A DNA stretch of 64,000 nucleotides from Streptomyces tendae. Lineage in GTDB: Bacteria > Actinomycetota > Actinomycetes > Streptomycetales > Streptomycetaceae. The DNA is taken from NCBI RefSeq assembly GCF_008632955.1, contig NZ_CP043959.1, forward strand, positions 6,014,001 to 6,078,000, in the 5' to 3' direction. Of this stretch, positions 54,989-63,176 are shown one piece after another. Position 1 is the stretch's first letter, and each line of letters begins with the position of its first letter. A program made the translations under genes and the position numbers. Below the pieces are notes generated by a model. It saw nothing but the letters and a program-made list of their open reading frames with translations, was not told where the DNA came from and did not search any database.

Positions 54989-56440
54989 TCAGGCGGCGGC
55001 GACGAACGTGTGCGCGGCCTTGTCGTGCCAGCACTGGCGCCACGGCTTGTCGAACAGGCACCACAGCACCCCGACGACGCCGACCACGAGCAGCCCGGGC
55101 ACGCTGTAGACGAGCCAGCGCCGCAGGGCCGCGCCGAACTCCGGCGCGTCGTGCCCCTCGATGTCCCGCACCTCCAGGCCCGTCAGCCGCTTGCCCAGCG
55201 TGCGGCCCCACCTGACGGTGGGCAGCACCTCGAGGAGCACCCCGGCGAGCAGCAGGACGGCGAGGACGATGCCGAGGTGCACCGAGGTGGTGCCGTCGAT
55301 CAGCCACACCGTGACGGTCTCGCCGGAGAGCTTGGCCGCCTCGATCTTGGCGTCGACGTGGTCCATGGCCTTCAGGCCCAGCGGAACGGCGGCCACGGCG
55401 GTGACGGCGCCGAGGACGACGGTGTCCAGCAGCCGGGCGGCCAGCCGCCGGCCCAGCGAGGCCGGGCGGGCCGCGGCCTGCCGGCGGGCGGCGGCCTGGA
55501 AGACGTCGTCGACCGGCGGCTTCCACGGCGCGACCGGCCCCGGCTCCTGGGTGCCCGCGAGGCGGTGCACCTGCTGCGGCCAGGAGGACTGGCCACCCCC
55601 CGGACCGGCCGTGAGCGGCGCGGAGGCGGCCGGGGCGGCAGGAGAAGCGGGGGCGGCCGGCGCGGTGGCCTGCGGGGGGACGGGCGGGGCGGTGGCCTGC
55701 CGCGGTCCGGACGGAGCCGGGGCGGCGGGCGGGGACGCGGCGGCGCGCGCGGCCGCCGCCTTGCCCGCGGCGAAACCGGGCCGCCCGGGGGCCGCACCCG
55801 CGTCCTGCTCGCCTGCGTGCGGCGGGACCGCGCGGAAGGTCATGGTGCCCTCGTCGGCGGACGGCGCCGGGCCGCCCGAGGTGACCGGCGGCTGCGCCGC
55901 GCCCGTCGGCCTGCGGAACACGAAGGTGCCGCCGCCCGCCCGCGGACCGTCCGGGGCGGGCTCGGCGTCGGCGGGACCGCCCTGTCCGGCGGCGCGGCCG
56001 CTCCGGCCGGCGGCCGCGGCGGCCGTCCCGCCCGCGGCCCCGGCCCCCGGGGTGTGCGGGACCCGGGGGTCGGCGCCCCAGGAGACCTTGCGGTCCGGGT
56101 CGCCTCCGAAGCCGGTCTGGCGCGCGGGGTCGGCGCCCCAGGCCGTGGCGGGTTCGGGCCGGCTGCCGTGCTGCGCGTCGGCCGGGGACGGTCCCACCGG
56201 GGCGGGTCCGTCGTCCGGGTCCTCGTCGAAGAAGTGCGGGCCGGTCTCCTCCACGGACGGCGGGGCCGGGGCGGCACCGGGGGGCGGGGCGAGCGGCTCG
56301 CCGTCACCGGGCGCCGGACGGCTCGTACCCGGTACCCATGAGGCACCGTTCCAGTACCGGACGTATCCAGGAATGGACGGGTCCGGGTAGTACCCTTCGC
56401 GGGGCCTGTCGTCGCCGGGGGCCGGGGTTGGGGCGCTCAT
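54989..56440 (-). CDS. DUF2510 and RDD domain protein
   Basis: A 483-residue protein. The N-terminal DUF2510 motif EGYYPDPSIPGYVRYWNGAS is followed by ~280 residues of Ala/Pro/Gly-rich linker. The C-terminal RDD domain has LGRRLAARLLDTVVLGAVTA, VRWGRTLGKRLTGLEVRDIE and ALRRWLVYSVPGLLVVGVVG. DUF2510 is a small actinobacterial cytoplasmic module of unknown role, often fused to membrane proteins. It is probably co-transcribed with the downstream RDD gene. Confidence 0.88.
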   Translation of the reverse strand: MSAPTPAPGDDRPREGYYPDPSIPGYVRYWNGASWVPGTSRPAPGDGEPLAPPPGAAPAPPSVEETGPHFFDEDPDDGPAPVGPSPADAQHGSRPEPATAWGADPARQTGFGGDPDRKVSWGADPRVPHTPGAGAAGGTAAAAAGRSGRAAGQGGPADAEPAPDGPRAGGGTFVFRRPTGAAQPPVTSGGPAPSADEGTMTFRAVPPHAGEQDAGAAPGRPGFAAGKAAAARAAASPPAAPAPSGPRQATAPPVPPQATAPAAPASPAAPAASAPLTAGPGGGQSSWPQQVHRLAGTQEPGPVAPWKPPVDDVFQAAARRQAAARPASLGRRLAARLLDTVVLGAVTAVAAVPLGLKAMDHVDAKIEAAKLSGETVTVWLIDGTTSVHLGIVLAVLLLAGVLLEVLPTVRWGRTLGKRLTGLEVRDIEGHDAPEFGAALRRWLVYSVPGLLVVGVVGVLWCLFDKPWRQCWHDKAAHTFVAAA

Positions 56441-56555
56441 GTCCGTCGTCCCGTATCTGCTCGAGGGGTGGGTCGGGGGGAACCACATCTATCAGACGGG
56501 CGGGGGCCGAACGGCCCGACCGACTGGACCCCACCCCTTTCGGGCACCTTCTCGT

Positions 56556-57965
56556 TCAGAAGAGCTTGCCCGGGTTCAGAATGTTCAGCGGATCGAAGGC
56601 GTGTTTGACGGCCCGCTGCATCTCCATGCTCACGGGGCCGGCCTCCCGCGCCAGCCACTCCTTCTTCAGCACGCCGACGCCGTGCTCGCCGGTGATGGTG
56701 CCGCCGAGTTCGAGACCGAGCGCCATGATCTCGTCGAAGGACTTCCGGGCCCGCCGTGACTCATCCGGGTCGGAGGCGTCGAAGCAGACCGTCGGGTGGG
56801 TGTTGCCGTCGCCGGCGTGGGCCACGACGCCGATGGTCAGCCGGTACTTCTCGGAGATCCGCTCGACGCCCTCGATCAGCTCGCCGAGCCGGGACCGGGG
56901 CACGCACACGTCGTCGATCATCGTGGTGCCCTTGACGGCCTCCAGCGCGACCAGGGACATCCGGCGGGCCTGGAGCAGCATCTCGGACTCGGCGGCGTCC
57001 TCGGCGGGGACGACCTGGGTCGCCCCGGCCTCCTCGCACAGCGCGCCGAGGGCGGCGAGGTCGGCGGCCGGGTCGGTGGTGTCGAAGGCGGCCAGCAGCA
57101 ACGCCTCGGTGGACTCCGGCAGGCCCATGCGGGCCATGTCGTTGACGGCCTTGACGGTGGTGCGGTCCATGAGTTCGAGCAGGGAGGGGACGTGTCCGGC
57201 GGCCATGACGCGGCACACCGCGTCACTGGCCGCGGCCCCGGAGGAGAACTCCGCGGCCAGCACCAGCTGCTCGGGAGGCTTGGGCCGCAGGGCGAGCACC
57301 GCCCGGACGACGACGCCGAGGGACCCCTCGGAGCCGACGAACAGCCGGGTCAGGTCGTAGCCGGCGACGCCCTTGACGGTGCGGCGGCCGGTGGACAGCA
57401 GCCGGCCGTCGGCGAGGACGACGTCCAGGCCGAGGACGTATTCGGCGGTCACGCCGTACTTCACGCAGCACAGGCCGCCCGAGGCGGTGCCGATGTTGCC
57501 GCCGATGGTGCACATCTCCCAGCTGGAGGGGTCCGGCGGGTAGGCGAGGCCGTGCTCGCCGACCGCGCGGGAGAGCGTGGCGTTGACGACGCCCGGCTCC
57601 ACGACGGCGATCCGGTCGACCGGGTCGATCTCCAGGATGCGGTCCATCCTGGTCAGGGAGAGCACCACGCAGCCGTCGGTGGCGTTGGCGGCGCCGGACA
57701 GGCCGGTGCGGGCGCCCTGAGGGACGACCGGCACCCGGAGCTCGGTGGCGGTGCGCATGACGTGCTGGACCTGTTCGACCGTGCGGGGCAGCACCACCAC
57801 CGCGGGGCTGCCGGCCGGGCAGAAGCTCGCCATGTCGTGGGCGTAGGAGGCTGTGACGTCCGGGTCGGTGAGGACGGCCTCCGGGGGGAGCCCGCCGAGC
57901 AGCCGGTCGACGAGAGGTCCGGCCGCCACCGTGTCTTCATCGCGTCGCGCTTCGATACGGCTCAT
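56556..57965 (-). CDS. FAD-linked oxidase, glycolate/D-lactate dehydrogenase type
   Basis: A 469-residue flavoprotein related to GlcD. The FAD-binding (PCMH) half has VVVLPRTVEQVQHVMRTATE, VVPQGARTGLSGAANATDG and CTIGGNIGTASGGLCCVKYG; the C-terminal half has VVAHAGDGNTHPTVCFD and the end TITGEHGVGVLKKEWLARE, 'FDPLNILNPGKLF'. It oxidises a 2-hydroxy acid in the cytosol or at the membrane. No GlcE/GlcF partner genes are nearby. The ATG has only a weak ribosome-binding site. Confidence 0.93.
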   Translation of the reverse strand: MSRIEARRDEDTVAAGPLVDRLLGGLPPEAVLTDPDVTASYAHDMASFCPAGSPAVVVLPRTVEQVQHVMRTATELRVPVVPQGARTGLSGAANATDGCVVLSLTRMDRILEIDPVDRIAVVEPGVVNATLSRAVGEHGLAYPPDPSSWEMCTIGGNIGTASGGLCCVKYGVTAEYVLGLDVVLADGRLLSTGRRTVKGVAGYDLTRLFVGSEGSLGVVVRAVLALRPKPPEQLVLAAEFSSGAAASDAVCRVMAAGHVPSLLELMDRTTVKAVNDMARMGLPESTEALLLAAFDTTDPAADLAALGALCEEAGATQVVPAEDAAESEMLLQARRMSLVALEAVKGTTMIDDVCVPRSRLGELIEGVERISEKYRLTIGVVAHAGDGNTHPTVCFDASDPDESRRARKSFDEIMALGLELGGTITGEHGVGVLKKEWLAREAGPVSMEMQRAVKHAFDPLNILNPGKLF

Positions 57966-58056
57966 GATCACAGCGTCGCACCCGGGGCCATCGGTGTGAA
58001 CCCCGCGGAACCGGTCGCACCCTTCCGGAGTGTGATGATCATACGTAAGCGCCCTG

Positions 58057-58075
58057 TGGCGCACAGTGTGCGCCA
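58057..58075. promoter_or_regulatory. Perfect 19-bp palindrome touching the TPR-gene start codon
   Basis: TGGCGCACA (58057-58065) and TGTGCGCCA (58067-58075) flank a single G. The last base is the A of the ATG. It could be an operator or an RNA hairpin hiding the start. Confidence 0.55.
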
Positions 58076-59469
58076 TGGACGACAAGGCACGTGCGCACCG
58101 CCGGCGGATCCGCCGCCGGGTGCTGCTCGCCTCAGCCGCGGGCGGCACCGCCCTGGCCGGGGTGCTGGTGACGCTGCCGTGGGGTGGACAGGCTCCTCCG
58201 GGGCCCACCCCGCAGGAGCGGGCGCTGGCCGCGGTGACCAGCGGGGTCCCGGCCGCGCTGCCCGACCTGGAGGCGCTGGTCCGCGACCGTGAGCGGCGGG
58301 TGCGCGAACGGCCCCGGGACGCCCGCGCCTGGGCCGAGCTCGGCGCGGCCCGCGTGGAACAGGGACGGCGGCTGGCCGACCCGCGGTACTGGCCGCGGGC
58401 CGAGAAGGCCCTGCGCACCTCGCTCGACGTGCGGAAGGACAACGCGCCGGCGCTGCGGGCGATGGCCGTGCTGGCGAACGCCCGCCGCGACCACGCGGGC
58501 GCCCGCACGTGGGGCGAGGCCGCGCGGAAGCTGGAGCCGGAGCGATGGACGACGTACCCGCCGCTGATCGAGGCGTCCGCCGGGCTCGGGGACGACGAGG
58601 AGACCGGCCTGCTGCTGGAGAAGCTCACCGCGCTGCGCGAGGGACCGGCCGTGATGGCCCGGACGGCCGCCGTCTACCGGGACCGGGGCTGGCGGGAGGA
58701 CGCGGCGGCGAAGCTCGCGGACGCCGCCTCGGCCGCCGGGGAGCCCGCCGAGCGCGCGGCCTACCTGGAGCGGGCCGGACAGCTCGCGTGGGAGCGCGGC
58801 GACCGTGAGGACGCGCTGCGCCACTTCCAGGAGGCGGTGCGCGTCGACCCCGACCAGCGGGCGGCGCAGGCCGGGCAGGGCAGGGTGCTGGCGGCGCTGG
58901 GCCGGGCCACGGAGGCGCTCAGCGCGTACCGGATGGCGCTGGCGAAGCACCCGCGGCCCGAGTACGCGCTGGAGCTGGGCGAGCTCTACGAGTCGCTGGG
59001 GCTGAAGCCGGCCGCCGAGGTGCAGTACGCGCTGCTGCGGGAGCGGGTCCGGCTGGCGTCCGCCCACGGCGGGGACGAGGAGCTGGTGCTGGGCCGGTTC
59101 GAGGCCGACCACGGCGACCCCGCGGCGGCGGTGCGGCGGCTGCGGGCGGAGTGGGAGCGGCAGCCGTCCACGGAGGTGGCGGACGCGCTGGGCTGGGCAC
59201 TGCACCGGGCCGGGGAGCACGAGGAGGCGCTGCCGTTCGCGGTGCGGGCCACGGAGGGGACGAAGGGCGGGGGCGTGCGCAGCGCGCTGTTCGCCTACCA
59301 CCGGGGGGCCGTCGAGCGGGCGCTGGAGCGGTACGGGGCCGCGCGCCGCCATCTGACGGAGGCGCTGCAGATCAATCCCTGGTTCTCGCCGCTGCACGCG
59401 CCGCGGGCGAAGGAGGCGCTGGCCCGCCTGGGTGAGCCGTCCGTCCAGGCGGGCCCCGAGTCCTCCTGA
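58075..59469 (+). CDS. Membrane-anchored TPR protein
   Basis: A 464-residue protein. A basic N-terminus (RAHRRRIRRRVLLASAAGGT) leads into one membrane helix ending near residue 35. The rest is TPR-like helical repeats, such as RDARAWAELGAARVEQGRRL, EDALRHFQEAVRVDPDQRAA, ATEALSAYRMALAKHPRPEY and ERYGAARRHLTEALQINPWF. It is likely to be an extracytoplasmic or membrane-tethered scaffold. GTG 58066 is an alternative start. It is divergent from the FAD oxidase gene, and a palindrome overlaps its start. Confidence 0.83.
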   Translation: MDDKARAHRRRIRRRVLLASAAGGTALAGVLVTLPWGGQAPPGPTPQERALAAVTSGVPAALPDLEALVRDRERRVRERPRDARAWAELGAARVEQGRRLADPRYWPRAEKALRTSLDVRKDNAPALRAMAVLANARRDHAGARTWGEAARKLEPERWTTYPPLIEASAGLGDDEETGLLLEKLTALREGPAVMARTAAVYRDRGWREDAAAKLADAASAAGEPAERAAYLERAGQLAWERGDREDALRHFQEAVRVDPDQRAAQAGQGRVLAALGRATEALSAYRMALAKHPRPEYALELGELYESLGLKPAAEVQYALLRERVRLASAHGGDEELVLGRFEADHGDPAAAVRRLRAEWERQPSTEVADALGWALHRAGEHEEALPFAVRATEGTKGGGVRSALFAYHRGAVERALERYGAARRHLTEALQINPWFSPLHAPRAKEALARLGEPSVQAGPESS

Positions 59470-59497
59470 TCCGAGGGCGCGGTGCGGGGCGCGGTGC

Positions 59498-60643
59498 CTA
59501 CAGGTTGCCGCGCTTGGCCTGCTCGCGCTCGATGGCCTCGAACAGCGCCTTGAAGTTGCCCTTGCCGAAGCCCATGGAGCCGTGGCGCTCGATCATCTCG
59601 AAGAAGACGGTCGGGCGGTCCTGGACCGGCTTGGTGAAGATCTGCAGCAGGTAGCCGTCCTCGTCGCGGTCGACGAGGATCTTCAGTTCGCGCAGCGTCT
59701 CCACCGGCACCCGGGTCTCGCCCGCCCACTCGCCGAGGGTGTCGTAGTACGAGTCGGGGGTGTCCAGGAACTGCACACCGGCGGCGCGCATCTGGCGGAC
59801 CGTGTGCACGATGTCGTTGGTGTTCAGCGCGATGTGCTGGACGCCGGCGCCGCCGTAGAACTCCAGGTACTCGTCGATCTGGGACTTCTTCTTGGCGACG
59901 GCGGGCTCGTTGATCGGGAACTTGACCTTGAGCGTGCCGTCGGCCACGACCTTCGACATCAGCGCGCTGTACTCGGTCGCGATGTCGTCGCCCACGAACT
60001 CCTTCATGTTCGTGAAGCCCATGACCTTGTTGTAGAACTCGACCCACTCGTTCATCCGGCCGAGCTCGACGTTGCCGACGCAGTGGTCGACGGCCTGGAA
60101 GGAGCGCTTGGCCGGAGGCTCGACGATCGGGTCGGCGGGGACGTAGCCGGGCAGGTAGGGGCCGTCGTAGCCGGTGCGCTCGACCAGGGTGTGCCGGGTC
60201 TTGCCGTAGGTGGCGATGGCGGCAAGCACGACGGTGCCGTGCTCGTCCTTCAGCTCGTACGGCTCGGCGACGGAGGTGGCGCCGTGATCGATCGCGTAGG
60301 CGTACGCGGCCCGGGCGTCCGGCACCTCGATGGCGAGGTCGACCACACCGTCGCCGTGCGCGGCCACGTGGTCCTCGAGGAAGGAGCCCCACTCGGTGGA
60401 GCGCTTGATCACCGAGGTGAAGACGAAGCGGGCCGAGCCGCTCTCCAGCACGTAGGAGGCGGTCTCGCGGCTGCCGTTCTCCGGTCCGGAGTAGGCGACG
60501 AGCTGCATGCCGAAGGCGGTGGAGTAGTAGTGCGCCGCCTGCTTGGCGTTGCCCACGGCGAAGACGACCGCGTCCATTCCCTTGACCGGGAAGGGGTCTG
60601 CCTGCCGTGCGGTGTCGGGAGCGGTGTGTGTGGTCTGCGTCAT
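59498..60643 (-). CDS. hppD: 4-Hydroxyphenylpyruvate dioxygenase
   Basis: A 381-residue Fe(II) dioxygenase that converts 4-hydroxyphenylpyruvate to homogentisate in tyrosine catabolism (and ochre melanin formation). The two iron histidines are in AVDHCVGNVELG and VQHIALNTNDI, and the iron Glu is in FFEMIERHGSMGFGKGNFKA. Length and end are normal. The ATG lacks a good ribosome-binding site. An AsnC/Lrp regulator is encoded divergently and probably controls it in response to an aromatic amino acid. Confidence 0.96.
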   Translation of the reverse strand: MTQTTHTAPDTARQADPFPVKGMDAVVFAVGNAKQAAHYYSTAFGMQLVAYSGPENGSRETASYVLESGSARFVFTSVIKRSTEWGSFLEDHVAAHGDGVVDLAIEVPDARAAYAYAIDHGATSVAEPYELKDEHGTVVLAAIATYGKTRHTLVERTGYDGPYLPGYVPADPIVEPPAKRSFQAVDHCVGNVELGRMNEWVEFYNKVMGFTNMKEFVGDDIATEYSALMSKVVADGTLKVKFPINEPAVAKKKSQIDEYLEFYGGAGVQHIALNTNDIVHTVRQMRAAGVQFLDTPDSYYDTLGEWAGETRVPVETLRELKILVDRDEDGYLLQIFTKPVQDRPTVFFEMIERHGSMGFGKGNFKALFEAIEREQAKRGNL

Positions 60644-60765
60644 AGGGGCAGAGTGGAACAGCCCTGCAAGGTGCGCAATAGTTCGTCCAATCACTGGGCA
60701 ACATGTTCAGCCGAACGCCCGTATCGGCGGGCTTTCTGTACAGGATGACCACTGGGGAGAGCGGT

Positions 60766-61236
60766 ATGGCGATCGATCATCTGGACGGGCGGATCATCGT
60801 GCTGCTGGCGCGTGAACCACGCACCGGGGTGCTGGAGATGTCCCGCCGGCTGGGGGTGGCGCGCGGGACCGTGCAGGCCCGTCTGGACCGGCTTCAGTCG
60901 AACGGAGTCATCCGCGGATTCGGCCCGCAGGTGGATCCCGCGGCCCTCGGCTACCCGGTCACCGCGTTCGCGACCCTGCAGATCAGACAGGGTCAAGGAG
61001 CCGATGTACGGGCCCACTTGACGACCGTGCCGGAGGTCCTGGAGCTGCACACCACCACCGGCACGGGGGACATGCAGTGCCGGCTGGTGGCCCGCTCGAA
61101 CGCCGATCTCCAGCGGGTGATCGACCGCGTCGTCGGATTTGATGGCATCGTCCGGGCGTCCACGGCGATCGTCATGGAGAACCCCGTTCCGCTGCGGATC
61201 ATCCCGCTGGTGGAGCAGGCCGCGCTCGGCGAGTGA
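60766..61236 (+). CDS. AsnC/Lrp-family regulator
   Basis: A 156-residue regulator. The HTH is IDHLDGRIIVLLAREPRTGV and MSRRLGVARGTVQARLDRLQ. The RAM (ligand) domain has YPVTAFATLQIRQGQGAD and TTTGTGDMQCRLVARSNADL. GGGGAG lies six bases before ATG 60766; an ATG 21 bp earlier is possible. Divergent from hppD across ~120 bp, it is the likely tyrosine/phenylalanine-responsive regulator of that gene. I found no clear Lrp box. Confidence 0.92.
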   Translation: MAIDHLDGRIIVLLAREPRTGVLEMSRRLGVARGTVQARLDRLQSNGVIRGFGPQVDPAALGYPVTAFATLQIRQGQGADVRAHLTTVPEVLELHTTTGTGDMQCRLVARSNADLQRVIDRVVGFDGIVRASTAIVMENPVPLRIIPLVEQAALGE

Positions 61237-61267
61237 CCGGACCTGGCCGAGCTGGGGGTGAGCGGAT

Positions 61268-61921
61268 GTGAACTTCTGGGAGTACCTGGAGAGCCGGCAC
61301 CAGCAACTGCTCACCGACACCTACCAGCACGCCAGCGTGGTCTTCCAGTGCATGGTGGTGGCGACCGCCCTCGGGGTGCTGATCGGCATCGTCACCTACC
61401 GCAGCGAGTGGGCGGGCAACCTCGCCACGACCACCACGGCGACGCTGCTGACCGTCCCGGCGCTGGCCATGATCGGTCTGCTCATCCCGATCGTGGGACT
61501 GGGCGTGGCGCCGACCGTGATCGCGCTGACCCTGTACGGGCTGCTGCCCATCGTGCGGAACGCGATCGTGGGCCTGCGCAGGGTCGATCCGGCGCTGGTG
61601 GACGCGGCCACGGGCATCGGCATGTCGCGGCTGTCCCGGCTGGTGCGGGTCGAGCTGCCGCTGGCCTGGCCGCCGATCCTGACCGGCATCCGGGTCTCCA
61701 CACAGATGCTCATGGGCATTGCGGCCATCGCCGCCTTCGCCTCCGGGCCCGGCCTCGGCAACCTGATCTTCCGCGGCATCGCCTCCCTGGGCAGCAAGAA
61801 CGCGCTGAACCAGGTGCTCGCGGGCACGCTCGGCATCGTCGTCCTGGCCCTGCTGTTCGACGCCGCCTACGTCCTGATCGGACGGCTGACCATCTCCAGG
61901 GGGATCCGTGCCGGAGCCTGA
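61268..61921 (+). CDS. ABC transporter permease, quaternary-amine/osmolyte type
   Basis: A 217-residue permease of the ProW/OpuCB family with about five membrane helices. The EAA loop is VDAATGIGMSRLSRLVRVEL followed by PLAWPPILTGIR. It is the first gene of an ABC operon for glycine betaine, choline or carnitine. The GTG start is preceded by GGGGGTGAG. It overlaps the ATPase gene by 14 bp. Confidence 0.93.
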   Translation: MNFWEYLESRHQQLLTDTYQHASVVFQCMVVATALGVLIGIVTYRSEWAGNLATTTTATLLTVPALAMIGLLIPIVGLGVAPTVIALTLYGLLPIVRNAIVGLRRVDPALVDAATGIGMSRLSRLVRVELPLAWPPILTGIRVSTQMLMGIAAIAAFASGPGLGNLIFRGIASLGSKNALNQVLAGTLGIVVLALLFDAAYVLIGRLTISRGIRAGA

Positions 61922-63176
61922 GACGTCCGAGGCCGGGCCCCGGTCGGTGGGGGCGCCCATCGAGCTGGAGGGCCTCACCAAGCGCTACCCGGGCAGCCGG
62001 CAGCCCGCCGTCGACAACGTCAGCATGGACATCAAGGCGGGCGAGACGGTGGTGCTCGTCGGCCCCTCGGGGTGCGGGAAGTCCACCACGCTGAAGATGA
62101 TCAACCGGCTGATCGAGCCCACGGGCGGCCGCATCCGCATCGGCGGCGAGGACGTCACCGACATGGACCCGGTGAAGCTGCGCCGCACCATCGGCTACGC
62201 GATCCAGGCGAGCGGGCTGTTCCCGCACATGACGGTGGCGCAGAACATCGCCCTGGTGCCGAAGATGCTGCGCTGGCCCGGCGCGCGGGTGCGGGACCGG
62301 ATCGAGGAGATGCTGGACCTGGTCGGGCTGGACCCCGGCGAGTTCCACGACCGCTATCCGCGCCAGCTCTCCGGCGGCCAGCAGCAGCGCGTGGGCGTGG
62401 CGCGGGCGCTGGCGGCGGACCCGCCGGTGCTGCTGATGGACGAGCCGTTCGGCGCGGTCGACCCGATCACCCGGGACCACCTCCAGGACGAGCTGATCCG
62501 GCTCCAGCGGGACCTGCACAAGACGATCGTCTTCGTCACCCACGACTTCGACGAGGCGATCAAGATCGGCGACCGGATCGCGGTGCTGCGCGAACGCTCC
62601 CACATCGCGCAGTTCGACACCCCGGAGGCGATCCTCACCACCCCGGCCGACGACTTCGTGTCCGGGTTCGTCGGCGCGGGGGCGGCGCTGAAGCGGCTCA
62701 ACCTCACCCGGGTCGGGGACGTGGCGATCACCGACTACCCGACGGTCGGCGTCGACGACCCGCTCGACGAGATCCTCGTCCGGCTGCGGTCGGGCGGCAC
62801 CGACGAGGTGCTGGTGCTCGACCAGCGGGGCCGCCCCTACAAGTGGCTGCGGCGCGGCGACATCATGCGCGCCAAGGGCTCGCTGGCCCGCGCGGGCGTG
62901 CTGGTGCAGGACACGGTGACCCGGGACGCGACCCTGCGGGACGCGCTGGAGGCGGTGCTCACCGACAACACGGGCCGGGTCGCGGTGACCGGGCGGCGCG
63001 GCGCGTACGAGGGCGTCGTGGACGTGGAGACGCTGATGAACTCGGTGCACGAACTGCTGGAGGCCGACCGGCTGGAGGCGCGGGAGGCGCAGGCCGGCCT
63101 GGAGGAGCAGCGGGCCGCGCAGACGCACGCCGAGCAGGAGGGCGCCGCCGGCCCCGGAGGGGAGCCGCAGGCGTGA
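61908..63176 (+). CDS. ABC transporter ATPase with CBS domains (OpuCA/ProV type)
   Basis: A 422-residue ATPase. Walker A is VGPSGCGKSTTL, the Q-loop is YAIQASGLFP, the signature is LSGGQQQR, Walker B is VLLMDEPFGAVDP and the H-loop is FVTHDFDEA. After the nucleotide domain come two CBS modules (VDDPLDEILVRLRSGGTDEV, VTRDATLRDALEAVLTDN), which in OpuA sense ionic strength or cyclic di-AMP. The GTG start overlaps the permease gene. The next gene overlaps its stop by GTGA. Confidence 0.95.
   Translation: MPEPETSEAGPRSVGAPIELEGLTKRYPGSRQPAVDNVSMDIKAGETVVLVGPSGCGKSTTLKMINRLIEPTGGRIRIGGEDVTDMDPVKLRRTIGYAIQASGLFPHMTVAQNIALVPKMLRWPGARVRDRIEEMLDLVGLDPGEFHDRYPRQLSGGQQQRVGVARALAADPPVLLMDEPFGAVDPITRDHLQDELIRLQRDLHKTIVFVTHDFDEAIKIGDRIAVLRERSHIAQFDTPEAILTTPADDFVSGFVGAGAALKRLNLTRVGDVAITDYPTVGVDDPLDEILVRLRSGGTDEVLVLDQRGRPYKWLRRGDIMRAKGSLARAGVLVQDTVTRDATLRDALEAVLTDNTGRVAVTGRRGAYEGVVDVETLMNSVHELLEADRLEAREAQAGLEEQRAAQTHAEQEGAAGPGGEPQA

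Noticed and set aside
60644..60765. Lrp box between hppD and the AsnC/Lrp gene.
   Set aside because: Some partial symmetry is visible around CAACATGTTC but nothing strong enough to list as a site.
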